NCBI GenBank assembly: GCA_963920765.1 | Contig: OY987249.1 | Span: 19,626,483-19,690,482, forward strand | From: Ulota crispa | Taxonomy: Eukaryota; Streptophyta; Bryopsida; Orthotrichales; Orthotrichaceae | DNA: 64,000 nucleotides | Direction: 5' to 3' | Shown: piece after piece, positions 1 through 12,191 of the stretch | How the letters are laid out: each line of letters begins with the position of its first letter | Position numbering within the stretch: the stretch's first letter is position 1 | Translations under genes and position numbers: made by a program | The notes under the pieces: generated by a model | Database searches by the model: none | What the model saw: only the letters and a program-made list of their open reading frames with translations | Told to the model about the DNA's origin: nothing

Positions 1-1173
1 ATGCCACTTTTGCAAGCCCTTGATGAAAGACGTGAGCATGAGCTGTTGACGGGCTATGATGCTTTCCGGAAATCTATTATTGGGATTTACGGTAACTTGG
101 ATAGACAAGGTAACGCAAAAGACCGTTTAGGTCGTCTTAGGCAAACCGATTTGACGGCATCATATATTTCTACGTTTAATGAATATGCCGCTCAAGTTAA
201 ATGGAATGAAGCTAGCTTGGTGGCTTGGTTTTAAAGAGGACTCAAAGATGAGATCTTGGATTCCATAACTACTGCAGAGACCCAACCACAAAGACTTCAA
301 GATTGGATGGCAATGGTGTCCCGGATTGATAAGAGGCTTTGGAGTTGACGGCAAAATTGGCGGGTACAATCCAATTCCCAAAATGTTAGAGTTCCAACCA
401 TTCCTTTTTGTGATCCAAGTGCAAGGTCTCAAGCAAATTCGGGTTTAGTGCCTATAGAGCTTGGCGTGACTTGAGCCACGCAAGCTTTGGCAAAAACTGT
501 AGCGGAACGGCTAGAGTATCAACGCCAATGGCGATGTTGGGGTTGCGGCGAATTAGGACATATCAGAGCTAAGTGCCCACAAATTCCTCTAGGCCACTTT
601 CAATTTTGGCTACTATGAAGATGGAAGAAACAGCCTCGGGAAAAGAGGAAGCCCGGGACTGAGTGGAAGGATTCAGTACCCGGACATTGTTCAGATGGCG
701 GCGGCTACAATTCCAAAGCAAAGCATGAGCACAAAACGTGGGGATGATGAGCTTGATCATGAGCAATATTTGCAATGGAGGGAACTTCTAGTGATCGACG
801 AGGATCCGAGAAATGTATTGACTCCATTGTCTTTACGGCTACCTTGGATCCAGAGGCCCATGTAACATTGGATGCCACAATCAATTCTATAGTGGCCTCC
901 ACCCTAGAGGACTCAGGAGCCACATGAATCTTCATGCATCCTAGGTTTGCGGAGGAGTGCAATGCAATCCTAAAACTCAAGGGAGCACCAAGAGAAGTCC
1001 GGGTAATTGATGGCCGAATGCTTAATTCCGAGCTTATTACACACGAAGCGGTGATTGAACTTGTAATTAGGAGTCATTGTGAGAAGTTGGTGGCGGATAT
1101 TACCAACTCAGGAAGATACCCATTTATTTTGAGCATCCCTTGGTTGATTCGTCACGACCCAACTATTTGTTGA
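1..1173 (+). pseudogene. chromovirus gag-protease remnant
   Basis: Gag and aspartic protease in frame 1. Gag ends in a CCHC zinc knuckle at about 535-582 (CWGCGELGHIRAKC), the nucleic-acid-binding signature of nucleocapsid. In-frame stops lie at 232-234, 346-348 and 472-474. The protease active-site motif DSGAT is at 910-924 and is followed directly by a TGA at 925-927. The protein would capsidise and mature the element, but four nonsense codons make it non-functional. Gag and protease share one frame, as is common in plant chromoviruses. Confidence 0.9.
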
Positions 1174-1512
1174 TTACAAAGAAGTGTAATGTTCAACTCA
1201 GCGTATTGTGGAGCGAATTGTATAATGCCTGAAATAATGAGCCTCCAGTCCGGACTTGGGAATGATACTTGGTGACGATCAACAGATGGTGGAATTATCG
1301 CAAGTGCACTGCATTCACAAATCAAAGTTCACGAAGGAAGAATCAAAAAAGAAATTAGCAAAGAAGGAGGCGCCGCGGGCCTTGCAAGTGCTGCAGGCTT
1401 TTCAGGGTCCGCAGACAGCCTGCAAGTTGGCGCTGCGGGCCTGTCGGGACCTGTAGGCAACCCGGGCGCTGGCGCTGCGATCCTGCCGGAATCTGCCGGG
1501 CGGGCCTAGGCA

Positions 1513-4500
1513 GTGAGCCCCGCCCCGCCATCCGGCAAACCGATGCCAGTTGCCAGCTGCGGGCTAGCGGCTGAAGACACCTCCTTCTTGGTACCCTCTC
1601 CGGCACCCGGCATAGAGATACCAGATGCAGGGGCCGGTAAAGGGCTTAAAGGTACAGGGCCCGGTAAGCCAATGAAAAGTATCGGGCCCGTTACAAGAAA
1701 CTTAATTGCCCCAACGCACTCTTTTGTATCAGCGGCCGCTTTTCGTTTTTTGGTAAAGGATGTAGAGATTTTTGCACTCGATATTTCCGAAGTGAGTCTT
1801 TCTAGTACAAAGAATTCTTCAATTCCAGAAAAATACTGCAACTTGAGTAGAGCTTTTAGTAAGCAGGCATCAAATGAGTTGCCAAAACACGGCGTGGCGG
1901 ACATGAGGATTGAATTCAAGTAAGGCCAGGAGCCACAAAATACTGGTCTCCGACCTATGTCACCGGCGGAATTAGAAGAGCTTTGCAAGTATTTAGAGGA
2001 AAATTTGGGGAAATGATGGATTCAACAGTCCAAATCCCCGGTATCGGTATCAATTGTATTTGCCAAGAAGAAAGATGGTTCCATAAGAGTTTGCGTGGAT
2101 TATCAAAATTTGAATAAAATTACAATCCGAAATTACTACCCGTTACCCCTTATTTCGGAGCTCACAAACCGGTTGATGGGAGCAAAGATTTTCACTAAGC
2201 TGGATATAAGACATGCGTACCACCGAATGCGGATGGCATTGGGACATGAGTTCAAAATGGCATTCAAAACACGGTATGGCTTGTTTGAGTATTTAGTGAT
2301 GCCTTTTGGATTAACCAATGCGCCTGCCCAATTTCAATCTTACATGCAGGAAATCTTTGGAGATCTATTGGACATTTCCGTAGTAATATATTTGGACGAC
2401 ATCCTCATTTTTTTTTTAAAATCTGGAAGAACATATACGAGTCGTACGGGAAGTTCTTTAACGATTAGAGAAACATGGACTTTATGCCAAGGAATCAAAG
2501 TGTCAGTTTCATTATCAACCTGTTGAGTTTTTAAGAATGGTGGTGTTTGCTAAAGGGTTGAAAATGTGCCAGGACAAGGTTCAAACCATTAAAAATTGGC
2601 CCACACCAAAAATCGTGAAGGAAGTGCAAGCATTCCTTGGCTTTGCCAATTCTCATTGGCGTTTTATATGTAATTATTCTAGGATTGCCGTTTCTTTTAT
2701 CATGCTGACAAAAAAAGATAAAAAATTTGAATGGACTATAAAAGTGGACTGGGCTTTTATAGAACTTTAATCAAGATTTTTCCAAGCACCGGTATTGCTC
2801 CACTCTAATTTTGAACGACCATTCATTATAGAGGCAGACGCATTCGATGTAGCAACAGGAGCTATTCTTTCGCAGCACGGGGATGATGGGCATCTCCACC
2901 CTTATGCGTTCCGTAGTTCAAAGATGTCTCCAGCAGAACAAAACTATAATATCTATGATAAGAAGCTCTTAAGTATAATTTTGGCGTTTCAAGACTGGTG
3001 GATATATTTGGAAGGATCACCGCATCAAACCCGGGTATTCTCGGACCACAAAAATTTCGAGTATTTTCTTACTACAAAATAGTTAAACCGACGCCAAGCT
3101 TGATGGTTTGAATTCCTATCTACTTTTAACTTTGAAATTCACTACTGGGCGGGATCGCTAAATAAAATGGCAGACACTCTTTCTAGACAAGTGGATGTCA
3201 CCAAAGGACAAAATAAAGAGAATCGACCTTTACTGCGATTGGCTGCGCTTGAGTCTCATGAACCGGTATGGGCGGATGTACAGATTATAGAACAATTTAA
3301 GACAGCATTGCAAGAGGATGCTACACTACAATCACTATTGTCATTTTTTAAAGACAATTTCAAGCAACCTCCCCGAGATATACGCCGACGACTTCAAAAA
3401 TACACGTTGGATGATGGAATCTTTTGCTTTAAGGATTTGATATATGTACCAGACAATGAAGAACTTAAGTGGCAAATGTTGCAATTTTGGCATGATGCAC
3501 TAGCCGCGGGACACTAAGGGAAAGCTAAAACTTTGGATTTGGTTAGTCGAATTTTTTATTGGCCCACATTACGCCGTTATGTTCACCGATACGTTGAAGG
3601 ATATGACTTGTGTCAACAGTTGAAATAAACTCACCATCCTAGATATAGACTAATGTAACCCATTCCAGCCGGTCATGCACCGTGGAAAAGAATTTCTACC
3701 GATTTCATAGTAAAATTACCAAATAGCAGTGGACATGACTCTATCATGGTGGTGGTCGATAAAAACACAAAACTGGGCCACTTTATTCCTACAAAAGAAA
3801 TGGTTACCTCCAACAAAACTGCTTCATTATATCTACATAATATTTGGAAGCTTCGTGGCATACCAGAGGAGGTAATTTTGGATCATGGGCCAGTTTTTGT
3901 CTCCAAGTTCATGAGAAGACTTTGCGAACTCCTTAAGATTCGGCCATCTCCAACCACGGCTTTTTATCCTCAGGCGGACAAACAAATCAAAAGGGTAAAT
4001 CAAGTGCTTGAGCAATTTCTTCAAACTTTCACTACAACCCGGCAAGATGATTAGGCCGATCTCCTCCCAATAGCGAAATTTGCGTATAATAACGCAAGTC
4101 ATTCTGCAACAGGATTCTCTTTTTTCAATGCTACTTATGATTATCATCCAGCATTTTTGGTTTCTACACCAACCGCATCTACAGTGCCTGCGGCAAAAGA
4201 CCGAGTGCAACACTTACAACAAGTCCACAAAGAACTTAAGGTCATGATAAAAATTGCAGGGGAGGATGCCAAACGCAACTATGATCGCAAAGTACAATTA
4301 CAACCAACATTTCAAATAGGCGACAAGGTTCTTCTTTGGCACAATAATATAACAACAACAAAGTCGTATCGAAAACTAGCCCCAAAGTTTTTGAGACCAT
4401 TTACACTAATTGCTAAACTCTCCAATATTGTTTATCGCTTACAATTACCAAAAACATTGTAGATTCATGATGTGTTCCATGTCTCCTTGCTTGAAAGATA

Positions 4501-4740
4501 TCGTCATGATTCCATTCCGGGACGACACCAATTACCACCCCCACCAATTACCACTCCTGATTGAGATGTTGAATGAAAAGTCCACAAAGTTCTTAATTTA
4601 CGGATTTTTGGTCAGGGAAGAAGATTGCAATATCTAATCTCTTGGGAGGGCTACGGACCAGAAGAGAATTTTTGGGAGCCGACGGCAATCTTAAAGAATG
4701 CACCACTAGCGGTGGCAAAGTTTCATAAGAAGCATCCTGG
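1513..4740 (+). pseudogene. chromovirus pol remnant (RT, RNase H, integrase, chromodomain)
   Basis: RT: the pre-RT connector starts near 1820, the KKKDGS motif near 2070 and the YLDD catalytic box at 2389-2400. Stops fall at 1921-1923 and 2014-2016, and the frame shifts in a T-run just after YLDD. RNase H runs about 2790-3190 (IEADAF, then MADTLSRQ). Integrase follows to about 4150, with catalytic-core context STDFIV, LDHGPVF and a degraded third motif. A chromodomain (YLISWEGYG, then FWEP) at about 4580-4735 closes the frame. Chromodomains steer chromoviruses to modified histones (family knowledge). Further stops include 2768-2770, 3080-3082, 3515-3517, 4052-4054 and 4460-4462. Confidence 0.92.
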
Positions 4741-4774
4741 GGCGCCAGCACCAAATCGTAAGAAAAATCTACCT

Positions 4775-5450
4775 AAAAAAGGGGATAATATTACGAACTA
4801 GTTCGTAATGACAGTTACGTTGGTTAAAGGTTGGTTACCCTTCCTCTTTCCTTCTTAAACCAAGTGAGGAGGTTTGTTCTTCACTTGACATTTTGTTGAA
4901 TACAATGGAATATTTTCAATGTCACCTTTGCGTTTCTTAATGTTTGTTTCTACATTAGGTTATGATCTCAAAATAGGAAAGGAATGTCGACTCTTGATCT
5001 TGTATCTTAACATGAACAGTGTCTTGAAGGGTCCTTGCTATACACAATAAGATATAGTGTCTTGAGAAGATTTTTGAAAGGGGCATCAATACTTTTCATC
5101 CACTTTGAGCGTGTTTGAGCCCTGGTGGAGATGCCCTAAGGATCGTCTAAATTTCTCATTTTTGAATCTAGGCTTTTCTAAGATGATGATGGAATTAGAT
5201 TACATAAGATAGTATTTATGGGATATTAGAATTTTTGTTGTATCCATCCTATGGCCATAATGTAATATGGAGCCATATTTTCTTACGTTATCTCCAAGAA
5301 AAATAACAAAAAATCTAAAGTATAAATAAAGGCCCGGGTGAATAACTTACCACATTTTAGATTTAGCATGTGGCATAATATAGGGAGGGGTTTATTCTTT
5401 TTAGCTAAAAATTATAACAAACTTAGAACTAATAAAGGGTACATTAAAAG
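4775..5450 (+). repeat. polypurine tract and probable 3' LTR of the chromovirus
   Basis: A purine run (A6G4, 4775-4784) sits directly after the chromodomain, where plus-strand priming is expected. The LTR should start just behind it. Its first bases include a perfect 18-bp palindrome at 4791-4808 centred on ACTAGT. A TATA box (TATAAATA) lies at 5321-5328, fitting an LTR promoter. I cannot fix the right end because the 5' LTR is not in the window; 5450 is an estimate. Confidence 0.55.
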
Positions 5451-5790
5451 GGCTACATTTATTACAAATAATATAGGGTGAAAACAAACATGGGATATTA
5501 ATTATTATTACAAGTAATGAAGGGACCAAAGACATGGGTAGCCTATGGCAATTGTTGTATTTAGTCTGACAGGGTGGTATACAAGGTGCCAAGTGTTATT
5601 GGATGAAAAATGAGACCAATGATTGCAAGAATGATTATGAATTTTCTTACAGAATACATACATGTAAATGAAGATCATTCACTTGGTTTGATTTTTAATT
5701 TAGTTACTTATGCACTTTGGAAGTTATATTCTTGTATGTTTTTTAAGAATATGCTCTTTGTTTTTATCTTACCTATAAGACTATGGTGCA
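5451..5790. other. non-coding, AT-rich
   Basis: No gene, RNA or clear repeat seen. May include the last part of the LTR. Confidence 0.5.
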
Positions 5791-5794
5791 TTAA

Positions 5795-6028
5795 CCCCTA
5801 ATGCACCAAGCAGCCCTTTGCGACCAATACAATATGGGGTATTTTTCTTGTATTTGGAATGCATTTGCATCTTTATTACAGTTGAGATCAACAAAGAAGT
5901 TAGAATATAGATCAATGTTGTTCTAGTGAGGTAGTCAAGATTCCAAATTAAAACTTTTTGTTGGTAGTAAATGCCAATTATACAGCACCGTTCATACTAC
6001 ATATTATAGTAGTTTGGTCCTTTCAAGG
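5795..6028 (+). mobile_element. TTAA-type MITE, copy A (234 bp)
   Basis: A 234-bp element flanked on both sides by TTAA (5791-5794 and 6029-6032). Its ends, read inwards, are CCCCTAATGCACCAAG and CCTTGAAAGGACCAA, an imperfect terminal inverted repeat. A second copy of identical length lies in opposite orientation at 43542-43775, about 85% identical by eye. No coding capacity, so non-autonomous. TTAA duplications with CCC ends fit piggyBac-type (or Sola3-type) transposition; the superfamily is an inference. Confidence 0.85.
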
Positions 6029-6032
6029 TTAA

Positions 6033-7748
6033 ATCCCCAAAATGTCACTTTGCTTAACAATCCATGTTTTTTTTTATAAGTAAAATAGCCTAGGAAAAAA
6101 AGAATTGTCTAGCTCTTATAAGTAATTGAAGAGTGCCCTAAAATAGGTCATTTGACCAAATTATATAATTATAGAGACCCTTTTATTCAGCCAAAAAAAC
6201 TAAATAGCCCCCTAAAATTTACCCACTTGCCGCACGTGGGGAAGAGTGATCCACCCAAGAATAAAGGTCACTCCTCATTTTGTAGAAGTGCATGACCCAA
6301 AAACCTTTGTCCAATCAAATGCTAATCTTAAAACTAAAATTTAAGAGATCAAGTATTCTAGAGTCCTAGACAAAAACTTGTAGTCCATTTCCTATAACTC
6401 TCTCATGTAATCAATACCTTACCACTTTTATAACTATTTACATATTTGAAAAGCTTAGAAAAAAGGTCAAATTGTACTAAAATTTAACATAAATCTAATT
6501 AGGAGAAGTATTAGGAAAAATAAACATTTGAAAAAAACATAAAGTCATGATTTAAATGCTTTTGAAATCACTAGAAGTTCATCAATGATTTACAACCAGT
6601 TTTTTCTCAATCTATCCTCAATGTATAGTACCCTAAAGAAAGAGTACACAAGTCCTTCCTTTGGGATTCAAAGAAGTTTGTACTATAAATAAATTAGTTT
6701 TTGGCAAAATAAACACATCATCATGTTTAAAGGTACAAACTTAATCACAATGTATGAGTCAAAAAATAATGAAAACTAATTTCTATAAAGAAATATATAT
6801 TTTAACTAAATTTGGTCATAATCACCCTAACATTAAAATCTCTATAGAAAAAAATTTGATTTTTTTTGGAAATGATTGTTTGAAACAAAGATGTGCAAAT
6901 GGATGTCTCCTACATATCCATGCAACCAAATCTCAAAAATTCATCACCAATGTTTCTTAATCTATTTTCTTGTGAAACCATGATTTTGACTCAAAACAAT
7001 TTACCAAAAATAGGATTTTGATTTTTAGTAACTCAAATTTGGTATGATTGATCATGACTGCACAAGGTTCACATACAAAAAGTCTAAGGATAAAATGCCA
7101 ATTGTATTCTTTGTTGTACCAACTTTTATGGATGCCATGAAAGAGACTTATGTACTCTTTCTTTTGGGTACTGTACAATAGGCTTGCTTGAGTTGAGACA
7201 ATTTCAAGTTCTAAAAGGGTTAAAAATCACAAAGATGTTGGTGATGTTGATAAAAGTTGATGAAAATGGCATTCTCATCTGTACAAAACTGCATTTACAT
7301 GGATTAAAAGCATGGATTAGGGATAATCTACTCTTCATAATTTTGAATCATTTTGTCCCCCTTACCAAGCTTCTCAAATATGTAATCATTTTTAGATTTG
7401 ATGAAGAATTGTGTGTATGAGAGGGGTTTGAGAGAGGACTATGACTTTTTGTCTGGGACTTTATCTTATTATAAGCTAGAAATTCAACATAAAATTTCAA
7501 AGTGGAAACTAGCAATTTCCAGGTATATAACCAAGAAAAATTAGTGTTTGAAATTTCTCAATTTAGAATAATGTTATGATTGTGGTAACCAGAAATAAAA
7601 TTTGAAATTACTTGGATATCCTTGGGTGTGATCAGCAATCCAAGTTCATTAAATTTGCCCTTGACTTTGACATGTAGATCTTACTCTTAAAAAACCCCTT
7701 TGATTTTTGAGTTTTATTAGAACTTATTAAGCAAAACAAAAAGTAGAT
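6033..7748. other. non-coding, AT-rich
   Basis: No supported gene. The short open frames here have AT-driven composition and no recognisable motif. Confidence 0.6.
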
Positions 7749-7752
7749 TTAA

Positions 7753-8291
7753 CCCCTAAATGCCCAAGGGGGTAAGGGCAAAACATAGATGCGTTATAAT
7801 TGATACTTTTGTAACTTTAATGAAGATTTCTTCAAAAGAGAAAACAAGAATCATGATCTTTAGTAATTATCAATATGGTCAAATATTCCAAAAAAGATTT
7901 GGACTCTTATTTAATGAATTTAGAATCATTTACCATTTAATATTCATCAAAATTACAAATTTCATTAATAGTATTTGAATTGTGGTATGATTGGTTAATA
8001 ATAGACATTCTATTCATGACTTCAAAAATGCAATCCTCTTGAAGGAGAGAACATCATTAGTTTTTTAAAATGGTAAATTTTGTAACACTAGCAAAAATTG
8101 AAGTGTTTGCCTTTGAAAAATTCTCCTTCATAAAGTCTAACTTGAATTGACATGATACAAATTGGGTTGGAAAGTAGACTTAATTTCCTATATAAATTTT
8201 ATTTTATTTTTTTCAAAAAATATTTTTTTAATTTTTGAGCAGCCTGCAAAAAGGGCAAAAACCAAAAAATGGTCAATTGGGCATTTAGGTG
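7753..8291. mobile_element. TTAA-type MITE, copy E (539 bp)
   Basis: Flanked by TTAA at 7749-7752 and 8292-8295. The inward-read ends are CCCCTAAATGCCCAAGG and CACCTAAATGCCCAATT, matching at 14 of the first 15 positions. The interior is AT-rich and non-coding. Its termini resemble those of the other TTAA elements in this window but the interior differs from copy A, so it is a separate subfamily. Confidence 0.8.
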
Positions 8292-8295
8292 TTAA

Positions 8296-9058
8296 GAAGG
8301 CTTCATAGAAATTCAAAAAAACATACACATATTCTAACTATTGAACTAAAGTATTTGAGTCAAATTTTGAAATTTTAAAGTGTCTATATTTTATCAAATG
8401 TTAAAAAAATTAGCACAAAAACAAAAGCTTTGAAATGAAGAAATTTTCCATTGAGCTCAATATTAGTTAGTTATTGGTTACAAAAAATAGATTAAAAACC
8501 AAATTTGAAAAACCAGAAATTTACATCTTCCTAGAATAGTAATCTCACATACTGTGGGATAACAAAAACGAGGTACCAAGTAATAGAGAAACTTATTTTG
8601 AATTTTCATATCTTCATGCCTTTTATGCGTGATAACTTCATTAAATACAACTCCTTAAAGTTGTTATAGTTTTCTTATTTTAAAAATTTATGACGTATTG
8701 AACTACTTTTGACATACTCATGTAATTATGAACTTGCTGTGTCCTCAAACATCTAGTGAACTCTTAATGTTTTGTATTCAATTTTTGATTTGGTTATATC
8801 TCTCTATATTTTACAAGCGTCTGTATATGTTTTACTAATATTTACAGTGCTTTGCAAACAAAAAGAGTCTCTTGATTAAAACTCTTGGATTTTGGATAGT
8901 CCATAAACAATTAAATATTGAAGGTTTCCTATAAAAGTTCAAAAAAAAAGTTACAAAGTTGAGAAGATACACAAAATTAGATTTTTGTGATTGAATTTCA
9001 AATCACATCTATATCATCAAATTTGTAGTTGCTATCACCAATGATGTGATTTTAAGAT
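8296..9058. other. non-coding, AT-rich
   Basis: Nothing recognised. Confidence 0.5.
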
Positions 9059-9066
9059 TTAAATTA

Positions 9067-9458
9067 GGGAATCACTATTGCAACACCCTAAATTGCTAAT
9101 AAGACACCCCATGTGAACATGAAATGTAATTTTTAATGCTGATTTTTTAATTTGGATCAAACACCTTTATGATCCTAAGGCTATAGTAAAAAAAATAAAA
9201 TACGTGTGCTTAAATTTGAAATTAAAAATATAGGACTTTTGAGTTACTTAAAGCAAACATACATCAAAAAATAGTATTGGTGCAATAATACTTCAACAAA
9301 AATTTGTATTTTTCATGATTTCTTTCAAGGAAGTGAAAACACCATGATTGAATGAATGATGAACCACTTGAATAAATCAAAAATAGCACTAAATGATCAA
9401 ATTTCATGCTCACAAGAGGTGTCCTGTTAACAATTTAAGATGTTGTTGTAGTAATTTC
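9067..9458. mobile_element. long-TIR element with 8-bp TSD, copy 1 (392 bp)
   Basis: Direct-orientation relative of 30605-31004, alignable along nearly its whole length. The ends form an inverted repeat of roughly 50 bp containing repeated ACACC / GGTGT motifs, more decayed at the right end. Flanks are TTAAATTA (9059-9066) and TTAAATTT (9459-9466), an 8-bp duplication with one mismatch. Non-coding. An 8-bp TSD suggests hAT; the long inverted repeats would suit a Mutator-like element. Unresolved. Confidence 0.8.
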
Positions 9459-9466
9459 TTAAATTT

Positions 9467-12191
9467 AACTTCAAACAACAGTAATGACAACTTTGAGTAG
9501 AATTTTTTAGACTAAATTTGAAATCACACCTTTGTGTATTTGCAAAATGTATTTGGGAATTAAAATGAGCAACGTGGTTAATGTGAGAAAAAGGGGACTA
9601 ATAAAAAAAAGGATGCTGGTTTATCACATCTACAACGTTCTACAATCCAAATGATGTGCAACCCATTCTACATTAGGTGAATATTTTTGTTTATTTTAGA
9701 ATCAATCACGTTTAATTGGATATTGCATATGATAGAATATGAGTTGTATGAGTAAACCACCTATTTCATTGGTGAATGATTTTACATTAATTTGGATTTG
9801 AATGGATGGACCAGTAGTGAAAGATATCATTTCATTGCTTTTATTGAATGATCAATTTTTAAAGTACCATGAGTCCAAGTGACATTTTGATTTTCATGTT
9901 GAAACCTCTGAGGGCAATCTTTATGGGACATATTTCAAAAATGTAATATCATTCAAATTCAACATGTGACAATTTTGCACCTCAAACTAGTAATTTGATC
10001 TCCTATAGGATGGGTGGAACTTTCAATACCCATTCTAATTGGTGAATTCGCATGTTAACTTCAATGTTTCTTGCCACTTAAGAAACTCAACTTTTTTTAC
10101 TTTGTAAGGGTTATAATATAAAGTGGGTTTCTATCTTGCCATTGAAATACAAGTTTGTAAATAGTGCTAGTATTAAGTTATAAATTTAGAACTTGAATGA
10201 AAGATGACTTTTGTAATAAAATGGTTCAAAATAATGGGATCTACCACATGGACTTAAACACAATAAGTTTTGGAATTCTAACTCATAGAATTATTAGAGG
10301 AATATTATTGCATCCAAACAGGGCAATCAATGAATACACAAATTGCCTTTATACCAAGCTTGGACCCATCTTTCAAATTCCCAAATTAAAGCTTGGAGTT
10401 GCTTTTTTGTTTTTATGTTCAAAACACTTGAAAGAAGCACTAGAAATCAAATGCTAATTACTAGGACCCTAGTATTAATAACTTGTAGTATATTACATTT
10501 ATGTTAAAATGTGAACAAAATCTTAACATTTACTATTGAAATAAACTTATTAAGACTACAATAACACATACAATTATTATTTGTACTCAACTTGAATAAT
10601 AATCAAATTCATAGTTATTAGCAAATTAATAAGCACATATAAGTTTATGGATTACCACAAACAAAGTTATTCACTTTTAAATTGTTGCTTTCTAAAAATA
10701 ATTTAAGATTTTTTAAAATGCAATGGTGAATTTGGTTTTTTCTCTATAATTGATTATTGATCTCACATTTTGAGCAATTGCTATTATGCTAAAATCAAAT
10801 TCTCAATAATTCTATTTGGTCTCCTACTTCATTCCTTTTCTTATGAAACTTTTATAGCTTGTAGTTGTGACTATAACTTTTTGACATCAAGGCTTTTGGA
10901 CATGAGAGTAAAAACATATAGTAATTCCATTTTACAATGAGTGTTTGAGGCCATTTTGACACCCATAGGTTAAAAATTTTGATCCAAATTGTTCCAAATT
11001 TTGATGTCCTTGTTTGCTAGTGTAAATCAACATTTATAAGAAACAAAGCTCTAAAGAAAATTGGTTCTATGCAAAACATACAAGGACACTTTATTGGCAA
11101 ATGCTCCAAATTTGAAAAATAAATATCCTAATCATCATGATTTGAATGATCTTCATCGGCTTTGTCTCTTACAATGACTATATGTTCATAGTGCTCTTTC
11201 AATAAATTAATGATTTGTATTCCATTGGTCATCCAATTTTGGTACAATGCTAGCCAAAGTACTTGTTGGATATTGTAACTTTTACACTAATTAATTTTAT
11301 TCTTTTGAATCATACATGCTAACTATCTTAAAAGAACTTGTTGAACCCTTAGAAAATGGTGGTATGCATAAAAGTAAATTGTAATTTGGCATGCACTTAA
11401 AAAGGTTCTCCAAAGAATCAAAAAAAAAAAGTTCTACATAATGACTATGTGAACAAGTGCAAATACTCCTATAAACATACTCCAAGATCATCAACACAAA
11501 AACCTATTTTAATTGTTTAATCTATATGCACTTCAAAACACATACTTCCAAAGTTCATGTTTTGAACAATAAAGAGAGTGAATCAAAGTGATGTTTCATC
11601 CATCAAATTTTTTAATCATCCAAAGTAATGCTTGAATTTTCAAATGTTACTTTTGGTTAATGACCAATTTTAAAAAATTAAAAATGATAATAAATTTTTA
11701 AAGAAAAACACAAAGATTCAAAAAATCATAGTAATAAAGCATTTAAACTCTAGCACAACATTTCAATGCTTCTCATGGATTTTTTTCAAATTGAGCTTCA
11801 TTTCAAATTCCCTTTTGCTTCTCTATCAAATTTTGTTCTATGAAGTTCCACTCAATTCAAAATTGAACATTATTCTTTTATTCATCATTATATGTTTTTT
11901 GAGATTTTCGATTAATATAAGATTGAGTCTTATTTTATTAATTCTAAGTAGAAAAAAAACAAAATCAATTGAAATAAACAAGTATGAAGCAAACCAATTG
12001 CTCTACTATAATTGCTAATTGTAAAAAACTTGAATTGCACAAGTTTTCAAAACAGTGAAAATTTCAAAGATAATGTTTATAACAAGTAATTCATTATAAG
12101 ATAATATCTTTACAAAAAAAAAAAAAACGTCCATTGTATTGGCAAAATCATAATGGAATAATCACCATTAAGATTCACAACTTGAATGAGA
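9467..12191. other. non-coding, very AT-rich
   Basis: About 2.7 kb between the repeat cluster and the 3' end of the GH31 gene. Several weak open frames exist (for example 10197-10457 on the + strand), but none has a recognisable motif or splice context. An A-run at about 12114-12126 precedes the GH31 stop codon. Confidence 0.55.

Larger units (their letters stand above)
1..4808 (+). mobile_element. Ty3/gypsy chromovirus, decayed, 5' end outside window
   Basis: Internal region of an LTR retrotransposon in the order gag, protease, reverse transcriptase, RNase H, integrase, chromodomain. That order, with the C-terminal chromodomain, marks a Ty3/gypsy chromovirus. Seen: gag to RT lies in reading frame 1 with several in-frame stops. 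A single frame change occurs in a T-run near 2408, and everything after it is in frame 2, again with stops. The copy is therefore dead. The 5' LTR, primer site and start of gag lie left of the window. A purine tract and an LTR-like sequence follow at 4775. Confidence 0.95.

Noticed and set aside
5795-5810. CCCTAAA-like motifs at several sites as telomere repeats
   Set aside because: They occur as single copies exactly at transposon ends next to TTAA, not in arrays. No interstitial telomere.
7200-7220. AAAAGGGTTAA near 7213 as the right end of another TTAA element
   Set aside because: No matching left end was found within 2 kb apart from those already assigned.
10197-10457. 86-codon + strand frame in the gene-free region
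   Set aside because: AT-driven composition, no motif, no splice or homology support.
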